Positions 8,510-16,035 of a DNA stretch of 47,854 nt are shown here, in pieces. Source of the stretch: Fervidicoccus sp. (GTDB taxonomy: Archaea > Thermoproteota > Thermoprotei_A > Sulfolobales > Fervidicoccaceae). The notes beneath the pieces were generated by a model. It made no database searches. It was not told the origin of the DNA and saw only the letters and a program-made list of their open reading frames with translations. The DNA is taken from positions 1-47,854 of the forward strand of contig POCB01000097.1 of the NCBI GenBank assembly GCA_002899805.1, read 5' to 3'. Numbering within the stretch: position 1 is the stretch's first letter; every line of letters starts with the position of its first letter. Position numbers and translations under genes: made by a program.

Positions 8510-9112
8510 ATGCCTTCTAAGGCAAAGGGCGGTTCGCCTACTTACAAAATTGAAAATATAGTAGCAACGGTTACCATAGATCAAACACTGGATCTCCACG
8601 AAATTGAGCGACGAGTACCGAGAGTAGAATACAATCCAGATCAGTTCCCTGGTCTCGTTTTCAGATTGGATAGACCAAAGATAACAGCATTGATATTCAA
8701 GTCTGGCAAGATGGTTGTAACAGGATCGAAGAGCACAAGTGAACTAATAAATTCTGTTAGAAGGATCATAAGGACATTCGCAAATCATGGAATAAACATT
8801 TCACATCAGGCCAAAGTCCAAATACAGAATATTGTCGCTTCAGGTAATCTGAATATAGGAGTGAATTTAGAAGAAGCTGCATACAAACTGGAAAATGTAA
8901 TGTATGAACCAGAGCAGTTTCCAGGTCTCATATATAGAATGACAGACCCTTATGTTGTTCTCCTCATTTTCAGCAGCGGTAAAATGGTCATAACAGGTGC
9001 AAAGAGGGAAGAAGAAGTAGAAATGGCAGTCAAAAACATCTACAATACATTGCTAGAACTTGACTGCTTAGTAGAAGAGAAACATGAAGAGACCACAGAA
9101 GAGTTCTTTTGA
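8510..9112 (+). CDS. tbp: TATA-box-binding protein
   Basis: General transcription initiation factor that binds the archaeal TATA box with TFB. The 200 residues form the two pseudo-symmetric repeats of the saddle fold. Repeat 1 is around [27 protein letters not shown] and [15 protein letters not shown]. Repeat 2 is around [25 protein letters not shown] and [14 protein letters not shown]. An acidic tail ([12 protein letters not shown]) ends the protein, as in several crenarchaeal TBPs. It is monocistronic on the plus strand, between pyrG and an RNA-rich gap. Confidence 0.98.
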   Translation: MPSKAKGGSPTYKIENIVATVTIDQTLDLHEIERRVPRVEYNPDQFPGLVFRLDRPKITALIFKSGKMVVTGSKSTSELINSVRRIIRTFANHGINISHQAKVQIQNIVASGNLNIGVNLEEAAYKLENVMYEPEQFPGLIYRMTDPYVVLLIFSSGKMVITGAKREEEVEMAVKNIYNTLLELDCLVEEKHEETTEEFF

Positions 9113-9122
9113 TGACATAAGG

Positions 9123-9136
9123 AAAAATTTTTAATT
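9123..9136 (+). promoter_or_regulatory. BRE/TATA-like promoter of the 5'-half tRNA
   Basis: A purine-rich stretch followed by TTTTTAAT (around 9127-9134) lies about 30 bases before the first acceptor base at 9162. This is the spacing expected for an archaeal tRNA promoter with transcription starting at or near the 5' end of the RNA. Confidence 0.55.
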
Positions 9137-9161
9137 CCCCCGAACACAGAAAGCAAAACGA

Positions 9162-9220
9162 GGGCCCGTGGCTCAGCCTGGTAGAGCGGCGGAGGTCAGA
9201 GCCCGATACCCCCTATTTTT
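9162..9220 (+). tRNA. 5'-half tRNA gene with its own T-run; split-tRNA candidate
   Basis: The sequence has a complete tRNA 5' part: acceptor strand GGGCCCG (9162-9168), T8-G9, D-stem GCTC (9171-9174), D-loop AGCCTGGTA with invariant A14, GG and A21, D-stem GAGC (9184-9187), then G and GCGGA, which resembles an anticodon-stem 5' strand. After that the tRNA pattern breaks: there is no recognisable anticodon loop, T-arm or 3' acceptor strand. GCCCGATACCCC follows (9201-9212) and then CTATTTTTT, a likely terminator. No matching 3' half was found on either strand of the window. The best reading is a trans-spliced 5' tRNA half, of the kind described in Nanoarchaeum, Caldivirga and some Desulfurococcales. 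The alternative is a tRNA fragment left by recombination. The amino acid identity cannot be read. Confidence 0.55.
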
Positions 9221-9309
9221 TGCTCTCATCATTTTTCCAAAACCAAGCTATACGATCCACTTCAAGACACTATATTGGTCTAAGAAATGAGTTTATCTTA
9301 AAAAATAGA

Positions 9310-9375
9310 ACAACTCAGATACCCCAGAGAGGCTCATCGCCTTGCTCACTCGGCATGACTCTCATCATCGTTCAA
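9310..9375 (-). ncRNA. C/D-box sRNA (2'-O-methylation guide) candidate
   Basis: On the minus strand, box C ATGATGA (9368-9362) is followed by a degenerate D' (CCGA), a C'-like CGATGAG and a final box D CTGA (9318-9315). GAAC before box C and GTTC after box D could form the short terminal stem, and TATTTTT follows as terminator. The guide just before box D ends in CTCTCTGGGGTAT. By the N-plus-five rule it would direct methylation to the second C of ATACCCC in its target. A TATA-like AAATATATTT lies about 30 bases upstream. The target is not identified. Size and box order fit archaeal C/D sRNAs. Confidence 0.5.
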
Positions 9376-9430
9376 TAACCAATTTTCCAAGTCTCAGAAA
9401 TATATTTGCTTGCATTTATCTCAACTACTT

Positions 9431-9468
9431 TTAGGGCAAGCTACCCCGCCCCAAAGGCAAGTCTTCCA
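9431..9468. repeat. Possible decayed IS200/IS605-type terminal hairpin (site A)
   Basis: GGGCAAGCTACCCCGCCCC followed by AAAGG resembles the GC-rich foldback that borders many archaeal IS200/IS605 elements, but the second arm is imperfect here. It lies just downstream of cdvC. No transposase remnant is visible next to it. This is the weakest of four similar sites in the window. Confidence 0.25.
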
Positions 9469-9538
9469 GCGTTTAGGAACGTTATATGATATATCAATAT
9501 GAACAAAAAAGAAAGTTTTCAAAAAGAAAATAAAAAGT

Positions 9539-10666
9539 TCAGAGAGCTTTGAATTTTTCAAACCATGCTTCGTATCTCTTGACATATAAAGGATCGACAC
9601 TTGGTTTTCTGATTTTGAGTATTTCCATAAAGTCATCCATTGTTATCTTTCTTGGTTCGCCATTACCTAAATCTTTCTCGAAAAATTCCCTTATTACTTT
9701 GAGATGTGCAGCTTGTATGACATCTCTTATATCGCTAGCTGTGTAACCTTCTGTGAGCTCTACGAGCTTGGCTATGTCTACATCTTCAGAAAGAGAGAGA
9801 TCTTTTGTGTATATTTCGAACAACTGTGTTCTTGCCTCTTTGTCCGGAAGAGGAATAAAGATTCTTTTGTTGAATCTTCTTATAAATGCTTCATCCAATT
9901 GCCAAGGCTTATTAGTGGCACCTATTACATATATGTGCAGCTTTTTATCTTTATCCTGAATTCCGTCCATTTCTTTCAAGAATTGGTTCCTTACCCTTAC
10001 TTCTCCACCAATTTCTCCTGAAAAAGTTCCAAGAAGAGCATCTATTTCATCGATGAATATAATAACTGGAGCCCCTTCCTGAGTTTTTTCTCTAGCAAAT
10101 TTGAATATTCTGCTGACGTTTTTTTCTGCTTCCCCAAGCCATTTACTCATGATACTGGCGGCATCTGCATATATGAAGAAGCCATTTATTTCGTTAGCTA
10201 CAGCAGCAGCGAGCATTGTTTTGCCACATCCTGGGGGACCAAAGAGAAGTATTCCTCTGGGCCATCCCAGTGGAAATAAATCCGGTCTCTTTATAGGATA
10301 GATTATTGCTTCGGTTATAGCCTGTTTAGCTTCTTTCAGGTCAGCAATATCATCGAATTTAACGTTTGGCTTCTGTGTCAGAACAACATCATCGAGAACG
10401 TCCTTCCTTTCAGAATCCCTTCCTCTCTCAGCTCCCACCGTTTCTGCTTCATTCTGGAGTTGCTGTATGCGTTTTTCGTAGCTTTTTATAGTTTCAAGAT
10501 ATGTAGAAATCAGAGGACTGTCGGGATACATTCTCACTATCTTGGTCAAAATTTCAATAGCTTTTCTGTAGTTTTGAATGGCTGCATCATAATCTCCATC
10601 TTTATCAGCAGCAACAGCAGCTCTAGCATACCTAGTTGCCATTTCTTGTAAGTAAGGAAAAGCCAA
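9539..10666 (-). CDS. cdvC: CdvC, Vps4-type AAA ATPase of cell division
   Basis: ATPase that remodels and disassembles ESCRT-III (CdvB) polymers during crenarchaeal division. The 375 residues comprise an N-terminal MIT three-helix domain (about 3-75), a charged linker, and an AAA domain with Walker A GPPGCGKT (143-150), Walker B IIFIDEID (DE at 206-207), sensor IGATNKPW and an arginine-finger region RRFNKRIFIPLP. The frame opens at GTG 10675, but TTG 10666 has GAGGTGA 5 bases before it and is preferred. It is the last gene of cdvABC, directly after cdvB. Confidence 0.97.
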   Translation of the reverse strand: MAFPYLQEMATRYARAAVAADKDGDYDAAIQNYRKAIEILTKIVRMYPDSPLISTYLETIKSYEKRIQQLQNEAETVGAERGRDSERKDVLDDVVLTQKPNVKFDDIADLKEAKQAITEAIIYPIKRPDLFPLGWPRGILLFGPPGCGKTMLAAAVANEINGFFIYADAASIMSKWLGEAEKNVSRIFKFAREKTQEGAPVIIFIDEIDALLGTFSGEIGGEVRVRNQFLKEMDGIQDKDKKLHIYVIGATNKPWQLDEAFIRRFNKRIFIPLPDKEARTQLFEIYTKDLSLSEDVDIAKLVELTEGYTASDIRDVIQAAHLKVIREFFEKDLGNGEPRKITMDDFMEILKIRKPSVDPLYVKRYEAWFEKFKAL

Positions 10667-10687
10667 AAAATTCACCTCATTATAAAG

Positions 10688-11599
10688 TTATTTTTTGCTG
10701 GGGAAAGAGATCTTTATTTTTCCTTTTTTGCTGAGATTATAGAGAATTTCGTATATTTTGTCCTTATCAACTCCAAGTTTACTTGAAAGTTCCGTAACGA
10801 TCACTTTTCCGCCATTTTTCTTTATCTCTTCTAGCACAGCATTTTCTAGTTCCTCGTCTGAACGGGATCTTAGTCCACTCGTTGGAAGCTGAACCACTAC
10901 TTTCGAGGGCTGCTCTGTTTTCGTTTGAGCCTGTGGAGTTGCTTTTGCTCTTAGTTTTTCAGGTTCAGGGAGCTCTGCTTCGACACTGCTGTCTGCTTGC
11001 TTCCAGGCTTCATTCAGTATTTTTTCTACTTCTTCATTAACCATAAAGTTGTGATTAGCATTGTATTGGTTTCCTGATGTAGTAGTTAGCATTATGTCAG
11101 TTATGATCCTGTTTATATCATCGATAGTTTCGCCAGCTTTTGGAAATATTGCCGATATCTCTGTTTTAACACCATTGAGCATACTAGCGACAGGTCCCAA
11201 AACTGTCTGGAAGTCATGTATATCCTTTACAGTCTGCAACCTCTGGATCACTCTCTCGAAGCTTATCTTGGCAAAACGAATAGCTTTAAGGAAGCTCCTC
11301 AGTTCATAAACCTCTTCAGCATAGACTTTGCCAAGATTCTGGTACGTTTTTTTCTCATCATCTCTTGTGCTTAAGTCCATCATCTTTATATTTTCAACAA
11401 TTTTCGAGAATAACTCATCTATCCTCTTTTTGGTCCTATATTCAAGCTCTTCAAACCTATCCTGCTCGTTTTTGAGTCTAACAATTATATCTTGAACCAT
11501 TTCTTCCCAGTCAGGTTTCCTGGCTGAGGTACTGCCAAAAAGGCCCCTGAACCAGCCAAATATCCCCCTTTTTTCTTCTCTATCTGTTAATGTAGACAT
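10688..11599 (-). CDS. cdvB: CdvB, ESCRT-III-like division protein with C-terminal winged helix
   Basis: Filament-forming division protein recruited to the membrane by CdvA. The 303-residue product has a basic N-terminal helix, a long helical ESCRT-III core (about 25-190), a proline-rich stretch (ELPEPEKL) that could be the MIT-interacting motif for CdvC, and a C-terminal winged helix (about 248-303). The winged helix is the part that binds CdvA in characterised systems. It lies between cdvA and cdvC with short gaps. The C-terminal winged helix marks it as the main CdvB rather than one of the shorter paralogues, none of which is in the window. Confidence 0.96.
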   Translation of the reverse strand: MSTLTDREEKRGIFGWFRGLFGSTSARKPDWEEMVQDIIVRLKNEQDRFEELEYRTKKRIDELFSKIVENIKMMDLSTRDDEKKTYQNLGKVYAEEVYELRSFLKAIRFAKISFERVIQRLQTVKDIHDFQTVLGPVASMLNGVKTEISAIFPKAGETIDDINRIITDIMLTTTSGNQYNANHNFMVNEEVEKILNEAWKQADSSVEAELPEPEKLRAKATPQAQTKTEQPSKVVVQLPTSGLRSRSDEELENAVLEEIKKNGGKVIVTELSSKLGVDKDKIYEILYNLSKKGKIKISFPSKK

Positions 11600-11669
11600 A
11601 CTCGCACCCTCTCACTCCCCCTGAGGGGATTATCTACTAAAGCTAGAGCTCTTAGTCTTACCTCTGAAC

Positions 11670-12398
11670 TTAACCGCTTTGAGATACAGCTTGTTGTTCG
11701 TGAACCTCCACTACTATAGGTTGTTCTGTGGACTTCATAGGTTCGCTCGTAGATGGTAATGTTTCCTTCAGTACAGCATCAATATCTAGGTTCTGTGTTT
11801 CTAGTTTACCTATCAGATCCAATATCCTCTTAGCTTCATTTTTCTCCTCGAGATTCCTATCTTTGTTTTGTCTCAATATATCAGCGGCCGGCTTGTAGCC
11901 TCTTTCTCCGATCTCTCCAGCTATATAGCTCATCTTGAGAGCTGTTATCGCCTTTTCTATCTCAACTACCTGGTCTTCGAGCTCTCCTATTCTTTTCTTG
12001 ATCATCTCTTTGGCATCCGTAGCATCCTTCTTCAGTAGTTCTAGATCTCTGGAAACTTGGCTCTTGAACTCTTCATAAGCGCTCCTAGCTATTTCTCCCT
12101 TTGCATAGAGATCGTCAAGGGCCTTGGCTCTTCTCCTGGCTCTCTCAAGTCTCTCAATTACCCTCATAGCATTATACTTCCATTCTGGAAGGAGGACTAC
12201 TTCATCTTTTTGGATGAGTATTCTATCCGCCGGAATTGTTTTGAAATAGACATCGCCGAATAGTATCTCTACAGCCTTCACGTTTCCATCTATATCGCTG
12301 TAGAGACTTGCAAGTGATCCTATCACTCTTTGATAGGGGTCCTTTACTTTTTGACCAATGTACTTATCTAATGTATCTACTGTGTAGGATATGACCAT
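11670..12398 (-). CDS. cdvA: CdvA, membrane-associated division protein
   Basis: First component of the crenarchaeal division apparatus. It binds membrane and recruits CdvB. The roughly 242 residues show an N-terminal PRC-barrel-like beta domain (about 1-75, beginning VISYTVDTLDKYIGQKVKD), a long charged coiled coil (about 80-195), and a C-terminal tail ending in IVVEVHEQQAVSQSG that can serve as the CdvB winged-helix ligand. A GTG start 6 bases further upstream (12404) is also possible. GGTGTGAG precedes both. It is the first gene of the operon, with a TATA box 50-55 bases upstream. Confidence 0.95.
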   Translation of the reverse strand: MVISYTVDTLDKYIGQKVKDPYQRVIGSLASLYSDIDGNVKAVEILFGDVYFKTIPADRILIQKDEVVLLPEWKYNAMRVIERLERARRRAKALDDLYAKGEIARSAYEEFKSQVSRDLELLKKDATDAKEMIKKRIGELEDQVVEIEKAITALKMSYIAGEIGERGYKPAADILRQNKDRNLEEKNEAKRILDLIGKLETQNLDIDAVLKETLPSTSEPMKSTEQPIVVEVHEQQAVSQSG

Positions 12399-12448
12399 TG
12401 TCACTCACACCGGACGTTCTCTCTATTATACGATTAAAGGTGGAAGCG

Positions 12449-12456
12449 TTTAAAAG
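12449..12456 (-). promoter_or_regulatory. TATA box of the cdvABC operon
   Basis: The minus strand reads CTTTTAAACG here, about 50 bases before the cdvA start. This predicts transcription starting near 12425 and a short leader with GGTGTGAG as ribosome-binding site. In other crenarchaea cdv expression is cell-cycle regulated. No specific operator is recognisable here. Confidence 0.5.
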
Positions 12457-12733
12457 GGAGCGGACTTGGTTTATCTTTAACTATTTAGTATGGTAAAGAT
12501 TAGGATGAAAAACGGTCTCGAAGAACTTCTCTTCTCAAAATATCTTTAATTTCTAATTTGAAAAACAATCCCCTCAAAAGGAGAGAGATTCGAAGATAAT
12601 TTAAGTTCTATGCAACCTATTTAAAGAGTCGAAACTCAACTCCTAAATATAAGTAAAAAGTCATTTATGTAGTCTCTATGTCATTTTATTCTCTGTCAAA
12701 AAACTTGTACTGATTATTTTATCATATATCATT
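12457..12733. other. A+T-rich intergenic region between cdvA and gcvT
   Basis: No coding signature was found on either strand. On the minus strand a T6 run (about 12698-12703) after the gcvT stop could end that transcript. A TATTTAAAG motif occurs near 12620 but nothing recognisable follows it. No tRNA, C/D-box or repeat structure was recognised. Confidence 0.4.
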
Positions 12734-13849
12734 TCATTTACTCTTTATAAGAGGAAAATCTTCTATTTTAGCCTCTCCTTTTCTCCCCCTTTCATCAACT
12801 ATTTCTACGATTTCACCGGTTATCGCATATCTACTATCAAGGTAGCCTTGAGCAATCCCTCTATTGAGGATCGGACTGAAGCTTCCACTCGTGATCCAAC
12901 CAACTTCAACGTCGTCAATAAAAATTCTATTTCCTTTTCTAGGTATGAATCTTGACCAATCTTTTTTCATGATAAAACCATATCGTAACCATCTAGCCCC
13001 TTCTCTCCTGCATGCTCGTAATGCCTCTTCCCCAACAAATCCACTTTTATCCCAATCGATTGCTCCCATGCCATATCTAAGTGATATAGCGCACGGATAC
13101 TTTTTAGGATCCTCTCCATACTCATTGCCACCTAGAACAAAACCCATTTCCATTCTCAGAGAATCCCTCGCTGCTATACCTACAGGTTTCGCTCCAGAGC
13201 TCACTATTTTCTTGTAGAGCTCCCCTGCTTTCCTAATGTCGACCCATATTTCAAAACCATCTTCTCCTGTCCAACCGCTTCTGCTTATAAGATATATCCC
13301 CTGGTTTGAAGAAGCTTCAAATGTCGTGAATTGGAGAGGAGCAAGACTCGTGGCTTCTTTCAAGCCAACAGTATCAAGTACATCTTTACTCCTTGGACCC
13401 TGAACAGCAAAAAGCGCATACTTAAATGATATATCTTCGACTATAACCTCCAGCCCATTTATCTTAGCAATTTTCGTGAGGTGCTCAATCATTCTGGCTT
13501 TAAAAGCTGCATTAGTAACACTCAAGAATTCGCCATTGGGTAACCTATAGAGCATTTCGTCATCAATAACCCGAGCAAGTTCGTTCAAAGCCAAAGTGGG
13601 TCCGCTCATAAAACCTTCTTTTGTCTTTTGAATCTTCTTTGAAAAAATTACTTCGAGAAGTTCTAGGGCGTCTTTTCCGCTTATCTTTATACGACCCATA
13701 TGAGTAATATCGAAAATACCGGCATCTTTCCTGACCGCCAAATGCTCTCCTATTATAGAGCCATAATCCATAGGAACGTTCCAACCTGCGAATTCACCGA
13801 AGCTAGCATTCAATTCTTCATGGAGAGATTTAAGTGGAGATTCGAACAT
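12734..13849 (-). CDS. gcvT: Aminomethyltransferase (glycine cleavage T-protein)
   Basis: Moves the methylene group from aminomethyl-lipoyl GcvH to the tetrahydropterin, releasing ammonia. The 371-residue protein shows the usual GcvT features: FGEFAGWNVPMDYG near the N-terminus, VFDITHMGR-type segment (IFDITHMGRIKISG), VIDDEMLYRL, RSGWTGEDGFEIW, and the C-terminal barrel with ITSGSFSPILNRGIAQGYL. It diverges from gcvH across a 141-base gap, so T and H may share regulation. In this organism the C1 acceptor is likely the pterin made by the mpt genes at 1.3-3.3 kb. Confidence 0.97.
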   Translation of the reverse strand: MFESPLKSLHEELNASFGEFAGWNVPMDYGSIIGEHLAVRKDAGIFDITHMGRIKISGKDALELLEVIFSKKIQKTKEGFMSGPTLALNELARVIDDEMLYRLPNGEFLSVTNAAFKARMIEHLTKIAKINGLEVIVEDISFKYALFAVQGPRSKDVLDTVGLKEATSLAPLQFTTFEASSNQGIYLISRSGWTGEDGFEIWVDIRKAGELYKKIVSSGAKPVGIAARDSLRMEMGFVLGGNEYGEDPKKYPCAISLRYGMGAIDWDKSGFVGEEALRACRREGARWLRYGFIMKKDWSRFIPRKGNRIFIDDVEVGWITSGSFSPILNRGIAQGYLDSRYAITGEIVEIVDERGRKGEAKIEDFPLIKSK

Positions 13850-13990
13850 TTTTCATCACATAATAATAATTCTAGGCTGAACGGTATTAAAACAGTATTG
13901 AAATACAATTGATGTTAGGTAATAATATAATTACTTTTTCTAGTAAAATTTTAATTAAGTTAATGTTCTGAGTAAGTTTTGGTGGAGTTT

Positions 13991-14410
13991 ATGGATATAA
14001 TGAAAGTTAAGAATTTCATCATCAGGAACGACCTCTTCTACACAAAAACAGATGAATGGGTTAAGCTGGATGGAGACTTGGCGACTATTGGGATAACAGA
14101 CTATGCACAGAAGCAACTGAGGGATATAGTAGGAGTAGACTTGCCTGAAAGGGGAAAAAGAGTTGAAAAGGGTGACACTATAGCTACTGTAGATTCTGTG
14201 AAGGCTGTATCTGATATATATTCCCCTGTAAGTGGTGTTGTTTATGATGTAAATGAAACCCTGCTGGAAGCCCCCCAACTTATTAATAATGACCCCTATG
14301 AAAGCGGTTGGATAGTAAAAGTAAAGCTGGAAAATAATGAAGAGCTGAGAGATCTCCTAAGTCCACAACAATATGCAGAACTCATATTAGAGAGGATAGG
14401 TAAAAAATAA
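13991..14410 (+). CDS. gcvH: Glycine cleavage system H protein
   Basis: Lipoyl carrier that shuttles the aminomethyl group between P-, T- and L-proteins. The 139 residues include the lipoylation site K71 in TVDSVKAVSDIYSPVSG, and the expected C-terminal SGWIVKVKL. The frame opens upstream with TTG 13979, but ATG 13991 is preceded by GGTGGAG, so that start is used. A TATA-like TTTTAATTAAG lies about 45 bases upstream. It is followed after 7 bases by the PAC2 gene on the same strand. Lipoate-attachment enzymes are not in the window. Confidence 0.96.
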   Translation: MDIMKVKNFIIRNDLFYTKTDEWVKLDGDLATIGITDYAQKQLRDIVGVDLPERGKRVEKGDTIATVDSVKAVSDIYSPVSGVVYDVNETLLEAPQLINNDPYESGWIVKVKLENNEELRDLLSPQQYAELILERIGKK

Positions 14411-14417
14411 TTTATGG

Positions 14418-15206
14418 ATGATAAAAATGCCCCAAGTAAAAAATGAGGAGGAAATTGAAGGGGTAGTATTTCAGGAGTATGATGAGCTAGAGCTTGCTTC
14501 TCCATCATTCTTAGTAGTGGGCTTTCCCGATGCTGGGCTAGTTGGAGGAATCTCAATTAGCCATATAATTAGAGAATTGAACCCAGCAGAAGTAGGTGGA
14601 ATTGATATACCGAGACTATCTCCTCCCATAGTGTTCGTGAGAGACGGTGAAGCAAAACCTCCAATAAAGTTATTCAAAAAAGGAAATATGTTGCTGGTAG
14701 CTTCCGAAATGCCTCTTCCCCCAGGAGTAATACAAATGTTCAGCTACGCGTTACTCGAATATGCTAGGAGGAGGAGAGTCGACTATGTTATCGGTATCAC
14801 TGGGCTAGGAATAGGTGAAAGAGTAAATAAAGAAAGACCGCTTGTTTATGCTGCCTATTCAGGGGAAAAAATCAAGAAGATAATCGGAGAAAAGAAAATA
14901 CAACTATTCAATGAAGGAGCAATACTTGGACCATTCGCTATTTTTCTCAAAGAAGCTAGAAGATTCAGGCTAGACACCATAGTTTTATTGGCAGAAACCT
15001 TTCCAGAGCTTCCCGATCCTGAAGCGGCTTCGGCTGCTATAGAGGTTCTCTCAAAAATAATTGATACAAAAATAAGTATAGAGAAATTGCTTGAAGAAGC
15101 AGAATACATAAGACTTAGGAATAAGGAAATTATGAAACAGACAGCTAGAATGATGAGTCAAGTAGGTAAGAGTGCTGAGGCTCAACCTAGCCTCCTCTAC
15201 ACATGA
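14418..15206 (+). CDS. PAC2 family protein (proteasome-assembly-chaperone-like)
   Basis: A 262-residue member of the PAC2 family (COG2047), related in fold to eukaryotic proteasome assembly chaperone 2. The family signature is visible: FLVVGFPDAGLVGGISISHII, DIPRLSPPIVFVRDGE, and ITGLGIGERVNKERPLVYAAYS. In archaea such proteins are thought to help proteasome assembly, but this is not proven for this subgroup. A second in-frame ATG at 14427 is a plausible start. The stop overlaps the region of the small heat-shock protein gene, and this pairing supports a protein-quality-control role. Confidence 0.85.
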   Translation: MIKMPQVKNEEEIEGVVFQEYDELELASPSFLVVGFPDAGLVGGISISHIIRELNPAEVGGIDIPRLSPPIVFVRDGEAKPPIKLFKKGNMLLVASEMPLPPGVIQMFSYALLEYARRRRVDYVIGITGLGIGERVNKERPLVYAAYSGEKIKKIIGEKKIQLFNEGAILGPFAIFLKEARRFRLDTIVLLAETFPELPDPEAASAAIEVLSKIIDTKISIEKLLEEAEYIRLRNKEIMKQTARMMSQVGKSAEAQPSLLYT

Positions 15207-15217
15207 GGGGAGGTCAA

Positions 15218-15652
15218 ATGTCCTGGGACGATGAATTTGACCTGATAAGGTCATATGTTAAGAGAAGAATGAGAGAGTTGGAGAGAGAGTTGGAAAGTGC
15301 CTTCAATTTCATGTACACTTTCCCTCTTGGAGCTCCACCATATGGTCCCTCATTAGATGAACCCCTGCATGAAATCTATCTAACTGACAAGGAGTGCGTC
15401 GTAATAATAGATGTTCCGCTTTTAGATCAAACAAGCATTACTGTTGAAGCTGAAGAAGGAAAGCTCAGAATTGAGGGGAGGACGAGAAGAACAATTAAGG
15501 CTAATGAGATTGGCTACAGATTGATGGAGAGAGAGATCAGCAGATATTATAAGGAATTGAGTATCCCTGTAGAATGTAATGTATCTGAGATGTCTTATTC
15601 TTTCAGAAACGGGAGAATTGTAATAAGGATGCCAAAAATAGAGAAAACATAG
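15218..15652 (+). CDS. Small heat-shock protein (Hsp20/alpha-crystallin family)
   Basis: ATP-independent holdase chaperone. The 144-residue protein has an N-terminal amphipathic helix region (1-30), a hydrophobic linker, and an alpha-crystallin domain from about residue 50 with the EGRTRR and SFRNGRIVIRMPK strands. The usual C-terminal IxI anchor motif is not obvious. A frame continues upstream to ATG 15203, but GGGGAGGT just before ATG 15218 decides the start. It is translated immediately after the PAC2 gene. Confidence 0.88.
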   Translation: MSWDDEFDLIRSYVKRRMRELERELESAFNFMYTFPLGAPPYGPSLDEPLHEIYLTDKECVVIIDVPLLDQTSITVEAEEGKLRIEGRTRRTIKANEIGYRLMEREISRYYKELSIPVECNVSEMSYSFRNGRIVIRMPKIEKT

Positions 15653-15804
15653 CTGAGTGAGTTTTCAGAGTTTTAATTCGTTGTAGTAAAAGCTTTTTCT
15701 ATCTACTAAATGGTACAATATCAATTCTGAAGAATTTAAAAAGAGATCAGAAGTAATCGTTGACAAATCAAAGCTATTTTTGTCACTATCTTTTTTATAG
15801 CCTG

Positions 15805-15918
15805 TTAAATTATTTTCCTTTCTACGAATACTCCCTGTTTCCTCGCTTCGAAATAGTAATAAGCTGTCCCAATGGCGGTTCCAGCAACTGTGGAAAGAGC
15901 TACCCCGGTTCCCCTCAC
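15805..15918 (-). CDS. Putative 37-residue membrane mini-protein
   Basis: A short frame starting at GTG 15918 and ending at TAA 15805 encodes a peptide that looks like a real protein. A small/hydrophobic segment rich in Gly, Ala, Thr and Val (GTGVALSTVAGTAIGTAYYYF) could cross a membrane, and it is followed by a basic/polar tail (EARKQGVFVERKII). A TTTATATC element on the minus strand lies about 24 bases before the GTG, as expected for a leaderless archaeal transcript. There is no ribosome-binding site. It lies alone in the 383-base gap between hsp20 and the DUF354 gene. No family is recognised. Confidence 0.45.
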   Translation of the reverse strand: MRGTGVALSTVAGTAIGTAYYYFEARKQGVFVERKII

Positions 15919-16035
15919 AAAATGAAATAATAATGATATAAAGAAGCATTCAACTCACAAACATAAATGATATTTATACGGGGTTGGCTATTTGGTTGTG
16001 AAACTCTTGAATAAAGAAAGAAATGGAGATTTAAA

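Noticed and set aside
9173-9232. Minus-strand C/D-box sRNA (box C ATGATGA 9232-9226, CTGA at 9199-9196 and 9176-9173) over the 5'-half tRNA
   Set aside because: No C' box lies between the two CTGA motifs. The second CTGA is simply the complement of the tRNA D-arm, and the plus-strand tRNA features plus promoter explain the sequence better.
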